Positions 31,590 to 39,323 of a DNA stretch of 39,323 nucleotides are shown in pieces. The notes beneath the pieces are model-generated. The model did not search any database. It had not been told where the DNA came from and saw nothing but the letters and a program-made list of their open reading frames with translations. Position numbers and translations under genes: made by a program. The stretch is from the NCBI GenBank assembly GCA_009801015.1, contig VHZZ01001505.1, positions 72,604 to 111,926 on the forward strand, read 5' to 3'. The first letter of the stretch is position 1. Each line of letters opens with the position of its first letter. The DNA comes from Silene noctiflora (Eukaryota; Streptophyta; Magnoliopsida; Caryophyllales; Caryophyllaceae).

Positions 31590-34500
31590 TTAATTCATTA
31601 ACGATAAATCAAAGATAACAGCATTGTTCGCAATCGGAGGTAACTCATCCGACCACATAAATCTACCAGGACCATACTCGTGCATATGAGCGAGAGCATG
31701 AGCTACAGAGTTGTTCAGCCTACTAGTAAACGACCATCTAACATAACTAAACGACGGACATAACAATAAAATCTCATCCAGGACCAGCCCCACCAGACTT
31801 CGATCCTGCTTCTTCTGCTTCAACGCTTCAATGACGTATAAACAGTCACTCTCTACGACGATCTGAGAATGCCCTTTAAGACGCGCAGCCTTTACACCTT
31901 CCATCACCGCTACCGCTTCAGCTAGCTGAGGCTCCCATACCTGCTCCTGCACAATAGAGAGTCCCCACAACACCTCTCCCCCTTCCACCCTACACACAAC
32001 TCCAATGCCCACTCCGACTCCTTCCTTCGACCCTGCATCCACATTTATTTTCACAAATCCCGTTGGGGCCCCCCGCCATCCTCCTGCTTCCCCCTGTTCC
32101 TCCGCGCCTCTGCCTCTCCCTCTGCTGCTTCTGCCACTCCCCTCTGCCTCGCACTCTCTCATTTCTTCCAATACATCACGACACCTTTGGATCACCCTAT
32201 TCGAATCAGCCTCCCTGCCCTCAAACACTACTTTATTACGCTGCTCCCAGACCGCCCAGCAACCCACCATCAGCTTCACCTTTTCCACATCACTCAGCAC
32301 CCTCCACAAACTCTCCACCCAATCCCTCACTCTCCCTCCAACCACGTCTTCCCCCACCTCCATCCCGAGCTCCTCTCACACCCTTTGAGCCACCCAGCAT
32401 TTACAAAATATATGAAGACTAGACTCAAAACAAGAATGACAGAAAGGACAAAGTGAAGGCTCACCTCGAACTCGCATCGCAAAGTTTTCTCCTGTAGGTA
32501 GAGCTTCATTGCATAGTTGCCAGAAGAACAGCTTTATTCGGAGCCAAACCGGAACTTTCCAGAGACGATTCCACAACCATTTCTCCCTATCCCAATTCGA
32601 CATGTCTCCCCCATCCCCAAGTCTTCTATCCTCAGCTATAAGACGGTAAGCTGACTTAACCGAGTAGTGCCCATCTCGCGCATCCTCCCAGTACCACTCA
32701 TCATTCGGCTTATGCTCACATAATCGTATCCTGGCTACTCTTTCCCTTTTAAACGGAAGGAACAACTCATCCAGTTTCGCATGATTCCATCCCCCACTCT
32801 CATGGCACAGTAACTCCACAACCCTGAGACTGTCATGCCCCGGCACCCTCGGAGATATAGCTCTTCCCGTTTAAGTCCCTGGGATCCAGGCATCCTTCCA
32901 CACCCACGTACTAGCTCCATCACCAATCCGCCGTCTCAAGCTCCTATTCAGAACCCATCTAGCCTCGAGAATTCCCCTCCAAGTGTAGCTAGGGTTATGA
33001 CCCAACTGAGCATCCATAAAACCTCCATTGGGAAAGTATTTCGCCTTCATCATTTGGGCCCACAAGGTCTCCGGTTTCGTTAGGAGCCGCCATCCCTGTT
33101 TAGCAAGTAAGGCTAAGTTGAAAAGATGGAAGTCACGAAACCCCATTCCCTCCATTCCCTTCGGCTGGCTGAGCTTCCGCCAAGCGACCCACGATATTCC
33201 TCGTTTCCCTTCCTCATGGTTCCACCAAAACTTCGATACCATCCGTCTCAGCTCGTCACAGAAACTCGTAGGAATTTTAAACACACTCATCACATAGGTA
33301 GGGAGTGAATTGGCAACCGCCTTTAATAGAACCTCCTTACCCGCTCTAGACAACAATTTCCCACGCCAGCCTTGGAGTCTTTTCGTGAGCTTATCACGGA
33401 TGATATTAGTTAGTGACTTCTTCGATCTCCCCACAACCGTAGGAAGCCCTAGGTACTTAGCTTGCTCCTCTACTTCAACAATGCCCAATCTAGTAGCCAG
33501 ATTACTCCTTTTAGTGCGCGCTATTCCCTTGCTAAACGAGACCGTGGTTTTGTCGAGATTCACAAGCTGCCCAGATGCTCCTTCGTACAAACGTATTATC
33601 TCCCTGATTGTATCAACTTCATTATCCGTCGCTTTCGCAAAGAAGATGCTATCATCTGCGAATAGGAGATGGAACACCACCGGGGCTCCAACCGAAATCC
33701 GGATACCGTGAATAGAACCATTCTCAATCGCCCTTTTCATGAGATTAGATAGAACCTCCGCGCAAAGAATAAACAGATAGGGTGACAGCGGATCCCCTTG
33801 TCTCAGGCCTCGCGTCGGTCTAAACTCCCGAGAAGGAGTTCCATTGATAAGAACCGCAAACGACACCGTAGAGACACAGTCCATAACCCTATTTCTCCAG
33901 CCTCGATCAAAACCCATCGTACTAAGCACCCTAGCCAAAAACTGCCACTCAATCCTATCGTACGCCTTAGCCATGTCAAGCTTTATAGCCATGTGTCCAT
34001 CTGCTGCCTTCGAATTCTTCATGTAGTGAAAAAGCTCAAAAGCGATTAAAACATTGTCCGAAATCAGCCGTCCCGGAGTGAACGCACTCTGATTCTCTGA
34101 AACAACATCCCCTAAGAAAAGCTTTAATCTGTTTGCAAGAACTTTTGACACCAATTTATACGCCACATTGCATAAACTGATCGGTCTAAAATCCCTAATA
34201 TTATCAGGGTCCTTCTTCTTAGGAATCAGAACAATGTTGGTCTTATTTAACTCCCTCGCCGATTTCTCACCCCTCAAAATGGCAAGGACAGTACGCATAA
34301 CCTCAGGGCCGACCTCACTCCAAAAAGACTGATAGAAAAGACCATTCATACCATCCGGACCCGGAGCTTTCAGAGGATGCATCTGGTCCAGAGCTTCGAT
34401 GATTTCTGCCTCACAATACTCCCTCCTTAAACCCGCGTTCATATCCTCCGAAACACGACCATCAAGCCCCCGTAAGACCTCATCGAAGTTTGATGGCTGC

Positions 34501-35699
34501 ATAGTAGTGAAAAGAGATTGGAAATAGGTGTTGGCTACTTCAGCAATAGCATCATCCCCGACACGAACAGCCCCATCATCATCAATTAGACGGGCAATAT
34601 AGTTTTTCCGCTTCCTCTCCCTCGCCCGATTATGAAAAAATTTTGTATTCCTATCCCTCTCCTTAAGCCATAGAGCATGGGATCTCTGCCTCTAGTATTG
34701 CTCCTCCTGCTTCCTCAGTCTGGCAATTTCCGCGACCAACTTCTTGCGTTTTCGCACAGTCTCCTCTAGCCTATCGCCTTCATTAAATTTTGCGAGTTGA
34801 TTCGTTTTCCGATTTATAGACCGTCTTATCTTCCCAATATTAGTCTTCTTCCAATCATCAAGCTCACTGGCACACGCCTGGAGTGTAGCCACTAAGCTCC
34901 CTCGACAACGGACCACTCCCCTCTCAACAGCTTCTAAACACTCCTCCTCTTCAGTCCAAATTTGCTCAAAGCGAAACTGGCGATGCTTAACCCCTCCCAG
35001 CTCCTTTATATCGAGAACAAGCTTGATCGGTGCGTGATCCGACCAATCCCTATGGAGGTAAAACAGACGAGCAAACGGGAATAAGTCCAGCCACGCCTCA
35101 GAGCACATAGCACGATCCAGCCTGCTTTGCCGATTGGCTACCCCAGCCTGCCCATTATCAAAGGAAAATTGGTAGCCCTCCCAAGCTATATCACGTAACT
35201 CACAATCATTTATTGCATCATGAAAGTTGTTCATCTGCCATTGGGGGCGACTACCTCCTTTCATCTCAGTTGAGTACAAAATCTCGTTAAAGTCACCCAT
35301 ACAAACCCACGGAAGGGCCGATTGTCCATGTAGGACACGCAGCAAATCCCAAGACAGGTATCTATCCGCAACCGCCGGCCATCCATAAAAACCCGTAAGT
35401 CTCCATACATTTGTCCCAGTCTTAATAGTAAAATCCATGTGGTGGACCGAGGCCGACATAAAGGTACAGTCGACCTCCTTCCTCCACACCATAGCCAACC
35501 CTCCAGACCGTCCTACACTATCTACCTCCAGCCCACAATACCCCTCCAGCTTCTCCTTCACCCTCCTCATTTCACGACCACGAAGTTTCGTTTCACAAAG
35601 AAACAAAATGGTCGGGGCCTCCCTTCGCACCAACTCACGAAGCGCAGTAACTGAGTCGGGGTTGCCCAAGCCCCGATAGTTGATACTTAGGATATTCAT
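31590..35699 (-). pseudogene. LINE ORF2 polyprotein (endonuclease, RT, zf-RVT, RNase H), three nonsense codons
   Basis: A single 1370-codon frame runs from ATG 35699 to the stop at 31590 without any frameshift. It is broken at codon 336 (TAG, 34694-34692), codon 943 (TAA, 32873-32871) and codon 1108 (TGA, 32378-32376). Endonuclease motifs: RGLGNPDS, LCETKL, GDFNEIL, SRLDRAM, WSDHAPI. RT motifs: HPLKAPGPDGMNGLFYQSFW, AIKLDMAKAYDRIEW, PTRGLRQGDPLSPYLFILC and FADD in place of YADD. The zf-RVT cysteine/histidine region is near codons 1020-1105. A plant-type RNase H (RVT_3) lies near 1215-1340, with VDAG, AEAVAV, ESDCLYVI and AHALAH. Each stop fits one transition (from TGG, CAA and TGG). No functional full-length protein can be made as read. 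Confidence 0.93.
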
Positions 35700-37045
35700 T
35701 GAGCCCGGCGGGGCTGACCGTGTTCAGCCTCCGCCTCAGGTATTAAGACGCCCCCGTCATAATCAACTCTAGCTTTCTTCGCCTCCTCCGTTCCTGCCCC
35801 CCCTTCTCTCGCTCTCTTCCCCACTCCCTCACCCGAAGACACCAGCATCTCCCCACCAGAATACTCTCCCCGTACCTTGGTCCTCGCCATGCGCTTCCAG
35901 TTCCTTCCTCTATAACCACCTGCCTGCTCCAGCATCTCCCTCTCACCGCTCTCAATTACTTCCAGCCCCGCCCAGGCAATCCCATCGTTTACCTCCATAT
36001 CTCTGGCTTCAGTAACCTCCACTCCAGATTCCCTTCGTTTCTGCTGTATCACCCCATCCTCCCCCTGCACCACTTCATGCTGCGACTCATTTCCCCCACT
36101 CTCACTCCCCTCCACACCTTCTTCCCCCTTCCCTCGATAGCTGGACTCCTTTTTTTGTTTGAGCCCAAGGGCGATGGCCTGCAGTCGCTCTATCATGTTA
36201 GTTATCTCCTGATTGTCCTCTAAAGCTTTTGTAGCATCGAAGCTTGCCCTAAGATCACGAGCAACTCTCCCATTGCCCTCCTTACCTGTCTTAAGCACTT
36301 TCCATGGTGAGGCACGCAACCACTCCCCATATTTAAGCTCATCTTCTTTAAACGGTCCATCATCACAATCTTTCTCCCCATGTCCCGTTAGCCCACACCC
36401 ATAACAGAATGTTGGCAGCCGCTCATACTTCACATCAAACTCAGTAACTTTCCCTTCCTTCATTCGAATAGGGATCATTGTCTTCAGCGGTGTTCTAACG
36501 TCGTGCAGAAAACGAACACGAATAGCTCTATCTAACTCCACATTTGGTCCTGTCTCAAAACTAATAAACGAGCCAAGGCAATTACCAATTTTTTTGGCGT
36601 TTGTCATGCACTTTCTCCCCGAGATAGGTAAGTCGTAAATTCTAGCCCAGATAGGTACCCGGAATAGCGGAACATCCGAAAGTTTACCTGAGAGGTTGGG
36701 CTCATTGAAACACCACACGAATTTGTCGAAATGCCATGGTTGTCCTTCCATCACTCTAGCTTTATCCCTCTCGGCCTTGAACTGGAAAATGAATGTCTTC
36801 TCCTTCGCATCGACCACATTCCCCAGAATTTCTTTAGAAGAGTTCCACAGTTTGATCATGGATTCTACCGCTGCTTTTACGTTAATGGTTCTGGACGCCC
36901 ACAGTTTTCCTATCAATATCAAGTCATGTTTCTTCGCTACATCACCGGCCTCCTCTTCCCATTCAAACGCCTCCTCTCCCACTCCGTCTCCGGAATTCAC
37001 AACCTCCTTCCCGTTTCGACGTTGGCCCCGAAACGAACTGTCCAT
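35696..37045 (-). CDS. LINE ORF1 protein (DUF4283 and CCHC zinc knuckle), 449 aa
   Basis: The first ATG (37045-37043) begins MDSSFRGQRRNGKE; 36 upstream codons are open but lack an ATG. Residues ~35-230 match the DUF4283 module of plant LINEs (LILIGKLWASRTINVKAAVE ... PLFRVPIWARIYDLPI). The knuckle CYGCGLTGHGEKDC follows. The C-terminal half is Glu/Gly/Arg-rich and probably disordered. ORF1 proteins coat element RNA and act as chaperones in the ribonucleoprotein. The frame is intact. Its stop TGA (35698-35696) overlaps the ORF2 start in ATGA, so translation of ORF2 could use termination-reinitiation. Confidence 0.9.
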   Translation of the reverse strand: MDSSFRGQRRNGKEVVNSGDGVGEEAFEWEEEAGDVAKKHDLILIGKLWASRTINVKAAVESMIKLWNSSKEILGNVVDAKEKTFIFQFKAERDKARVMEGQPWHFDKFVWCFNEPNLSGKLSDVPLFRVPIWARIYDLPISGRKCMTNAKKIGNCLGSFISFETGPNVELDRAIRVRFLHDVRTPLKTMIPIRMKEGKVTEFDVKYERLPTFCYGCGLTGHGEKDCDDGPFKEDELKYGEWLRASPWKVLKTGKEGNGRVARDLRASFDATKALEDNQEITNMIERLQAIALGLKQKKESSYRGKGEEGVEGSESGGNESQHEVVQGEDGVIQQKRRESGVEVTEARDMEVNDGIAWAGLEVIESGEREMLEQAGGYRGRNWKRMARTKVRGEYSGGEMLVSSGEGVGKRAREGGAGTEEAKKARVDYDGGVLIPEAEAEHGQPRRAQ

Positions 37046-37336
37046 CAGCACCTGCACAAGGAAACAACCTACACACAGAGAAAACAAAGCAAAAAACAAC
37101 CTATTCTCACGATTAAAACGTGAGATAAGCCTCGAGAAAGAGGAAAGAGCCAAAAAAAATTTGGACTAGAATAAATAAATTTTAAGTAAACAAGTAATAA
37201 GTAACAACAAAATTACTCACTCCTCCCATCCCCATCTTTATTTTTGATTTAAGAAAAATATGGTGATTTCAAATATATTATAATAATAATATAATACACT
37301 ATATGGAAACTGACAACTAATTTTGCTATAAATTTT

Positions 37337-38145
37337 GGGTCGTGCTTTTTCACATACGAATTTTACTCTTTCACATACGCGTTTTACAATATTACCCTTG
37401 TCATTTTTTTCATTCGCCCCAACCAATTGATTTTTCTTCTCCCTTCCCAAATCTCTCTTTGCCACCAAGTCACCAACTCCGGCGAGTCCAGTCCCCGGCA
37501 AACTTCAATCCGGTCGACCTTGGCCACCCTTAATTTATTATTATTCATTTATAAAAGAAAACTAACTCTGAACTAAAAAAAACAAAAAACAATTTTGTGA
37601 ACAATCTACAACGCCATTCCCGTCCCCAACCTCCTAACCACCACCAGCTGACCACCACCACCATTCCCAGCCGACACTGACCACCCAATCGCACGTCCCC
37701 TTCGACCGTCCTACAAGCAGTCGCACCACCCAACCCGACCGTCCCCTTTCATCACCAGCACACACCATCGCGCACCCCGTCACGCCACCGCCACGCACCA
37801 CCCTATAACCGCCGCGCACGCCATAGACACCGACGACCACCAGAACCACTGTCGACCACCAACCCATAAACCCTAATTGATAATAATTGATTAACAAGTA
37901 AACCCTAATTGATAAACCTAATAATTATAATAAATTATATTAATAATTGTTAAACAATATAATTACTTCACTAATTGTAAAATTATAATCTATTGTTCAA
38001 CTTTTTAAAGTAATTAGATTCAATTTAAGGGGAAGAAGTAAATCAAGAGTTAAATTGATTAGGTTTAGGGAAAAGGGTATGATATGGAAATTTTATGAAA
38101 AAATGTATGTGAAAGAGTAAAGTCCGTATGTGAAAAAGTAATTCC
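37337..38145. mobile_element. Mutator-like element with GC-rich core (about 809 bp)
   Basis: Inverted termini of about 35 bp contain CTTTTTCACATACG and TTACTCTTTCACATAC (37344-37380; inverse at 38104-38140). The flanking 9-bp duplication is ATAAATTTT / GTAAATTTT (37328-37336, 38146-38154; 8 of 9 match). The core from about 37430 to 37875 is GC-rich (CACCACCA, GCCACCGCCACGCACCACC), unlike its AT-rich edges. Its translations are repetitive Gly/Val/Trp or His/Pro runs, so no protein is called. A captured host fragment (Pack-MULE style) is possible. Confidence 0.6.
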
Positions 38146-38161
38146 GTAAATTTTTGGTAAA

Positions 38162-38550
38162 TCCCCTATAGACTAAAAGATTAACAAGTCTAAGAAAATT
38201 CCGCTCATTTTTCCCTCTCAACTGCTTCCTTGCACAAAAATATCCTCTTTTATTTTCAGCAATAATATATTGTAGTCAATTAATAAATATCTTCTTTTAT
38301 TTTCAGTAATAATATATTGTGATCAATTAATAAATATTCTTTTCTATTTGCAGCAAGAATATATTGTAGTCAATCTATTTTGAGCAAAAAAAAATACTAA
38401 TTGGAATTAAATGCACAATATACAATACTTCTCTTAAACTTCATCTACATTTAATATGATCCTTTTCTACTGATCCTCATAGAAAAATATAAATTAATAT
38501 TCCCCTATATACTAAAAAATTAACACTACTTAAAAATTTCCGCTCAATGT
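38162..38550 (+). repeat. Two related Helitron-5'-end-like segments
   Basis: TCCCCTATAGACTAAAAGAT (38162) and TCCCCTATATACTAAAAAAT (38501) each continue into TAACA...AAAWTTCCGCTCA. The TC start and the CTATA-TACTAAAA phrase look like plant Helitron 5' ends, and the first follows an A. No matching 3' hairpin plus CTRR end is seen downstream in this orientation, so they may be truncated copies. Confidence 0.35.
38251..38375. repeat. 46-48-bp tandem repeat, three copies
   Basis: TATTTTCAG...AATATATTGTAGTCAAT recurs at 38251, 38299 and 38345. The third copy is more diverged. The sequence is AT-rich and non-coding. Confidence 0.8.
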
Positions 38551-39235
38551 TATTATTACTCTTGACAAATTCTAACTAATGAAGTAAGTGGGTCCACTGT
38601 TAATTTAGTCCATTAATTTGGTTCCATTAATTAGCAAAAATCTTGCTAAAAAATCTCACTCAGTTCTTACAAAATCTTTCTGACTAATCTGATTCTATTT
38701 ATTAAAAATTTAATTATCTTAAAAATTAAGAAATATAAAAATGTAATTTGTTAAATTTTTTAAATCAATTTTAATATATTTTTTCCAAATCAACTACCTA
38801 AAAAATATCATGCATTTAATGTACCTTTCAGATAACTCCCATGTAGACCAAATTTCATAAAGAAACACAAAAAATAAATTCTCAACTATTATAGGCGATT
38901 CAGAATTCGTCTTAATACAAAACTTTATAATACTAGATTTATTAAACGTAAAAATGTTTAATAGCAACATTTTAATTACAACATTCTCTAACACAATCCT
39001 TTACAAATACAGTACTGTATTACGAGATCTATACTAGTAAGGAACAATTGAATTGGATTAGACGAAGTATTCTGAGTCTTTCCATAATCCATCTCGTGTC
39101 AAACTATAATTATGGTAAATATGAGTTTCAACTCTAATTTTGCGATGATATATCTTCAACAAATTTTCTCTAATTAGGTTATTAACATGTGTCCTGAGCA
39201 CATGTTAGAAAATTCACTCCTATATATTATATATA
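38551..39235. other. Intergenic, AT-rich, no gene seen
   Basis: Very AT-rich sequence without coding signs. Short frames on the minus strand (for example 38794-38994) are low complexity. Confidence 0.6.
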
Positions 39236-39323
39236 CTAGTTTGACACCCGTGCGTTGCAACGGGGTAATTAACTTAGTTATAATTTTGCATTCTATGTCT
39301 AATTTTGTTTACATATGATTAAA
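39236..39323 (-). mobile_element. 3' end of a Helitron on the minus strand, continuing past the window
   Basis: On the minus strand the sequence CCCGTTGCAACGCACGGG (CCCGT/ACGGG stem) is followed by TGTCAAA and CTAG (39239-39236), then host T. This is the Helitron 3' layout seen at 31240-31270. The body lies to the right of the window edge. Confidence 0.6.

Larger units (their letters stand above)
31564..37166 (-). mobile_element. Full-length plant L1-clade LINE (5.6 kb)
   Basis: A 17-bp target duplication TAGAATAAATAAATTTT lies at 31547-31563 and 37167-37183. The 3' end is an A tract (T run at 31564-31571 on plus) directly after the ORF2 stop region. Order on the minus strand: a 121-bp leader, ORF1 (37045-35696), ORF2 (35699-31590), a very short tail. 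It is GC-richer than its surroundings. ORF1 has DUF4283 plus a CCHC knuckle; ORF2 has endonuclease, reverse transcriptase, zinc-finger (zf-RVT) and RNase H domains. The exact duplication implies a fairly recent arrival, yet ORF2 carries three stops. Confidence 0.95.

Noticed and set aside
32005-32456. Three overlapping plus-strand frames rich in Pro/Ser
   Set aside because: They are antisense shadows of the LINE ORF2 RNase H and zinc-finger region.
37046-37153. 36-codon N-terminal extension of LINE ORF1 with a hydrophobic segment
   Set aside because: It begins at TTG and lacks an ATG. The first ATG is at 37045.
36696-37169. 157-codon plus-strand frame
   Set aside because: It is the antisense of LINE ORF1, which has clear domains on the other strand.
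37545-37897. Gly/Val/Trp-rich minus-strand frames in the GC-rich core
   Set aside because: They are translations of CCACC-type simple sequence without domain signals.
1-39323. CRISPR array, bacterial operon or phage features
   Set aside because: The genes are split by spliceosomal introns and the repeats fit plant transposons; no direct-repeat/spacer layout exists.

Overview
The window is nuclear plant DNA. The genes have GT-AG introns, and they are a type II (MIKC) MADS-box gene, a plant-type PI4-kinase gamma and a SINAT-type E3 ligase. Between them lies AT-rich sequence packed with Stowaway, Tourist/Harbinger, hAT, CACTA, Mutator-like and Helitron elements plus a plant L1-clade LINE. A eudicot is clear. 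The recurrent 'tacggagta' and 'actccgt' element ends and the 'gtaagacggtttt'-type foldback suggest Caryophyllales, but that is only an impression. There is one 365-base N gap and a few single Ns.

Layout. 1-5.1 kb: intergenic, with MITE remnants, a 54-bp hAT-like miniature element, a CACTA-type MITE and a Stowaway just upstream of the first gene. 5.1-8.1 kb (+): a seven-exon Bsister-like MADS-box gene. 9.0-11.5 kb (-): a two-exon PI4K-gamma with two ubiquitin-like domains, convergent with the MADS gene; its leader, with an apparent long intron, runs to about 13.4 kb. 13.86-16.88 kb: a 3-kb plant mariner-like element with TA target duplication, a DNA-binding-only transposase remnant on the minus strand and an unrelated, doubly interrupted ORF on the plus strand. 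It sits in an older array of ~226-bp repeats. 17-19.5 kb: more MITEs, two of them back to back. 19.55-19.89 kb (-): a broken C-terminal fragment of a poly(A)-binding protein. 20.1-24.1 kb (-): a three-exon SINAT-type ubiquitin ligase whose leader holds a threefold tandem repeat. 26.5-28.3 kb: a Tourist-like MITE split by a 1.34-kb solo LTR. 30.9-31.3 kb: a short Helitron. 31.56-37.17 kb (-): a full-length LINE with a 17-bp target duplication, intact ORF1 and an ORF2 interrupted by exactly three in-frame stops. 37.3-38.1 kb: a Mutator-like element with a GC-rich core. The right edge carries the 3' end of another Helitron.

The three host genes are not functionally linked in any way the sequence shows: one transcription factor, one lipid/protein kinase-like enzyme and one E3 ligase. 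What they share is tandem duplication (units of roughly 140-180 bp) inside their non-coding parts: MADS intron 1, the PI4K leader intron and coding intron, and the SINAT leader. The most unusual item is the mariner-like element with its extra ORF. I found no CRISPR, bacterial operon, tRNA or rRNA.
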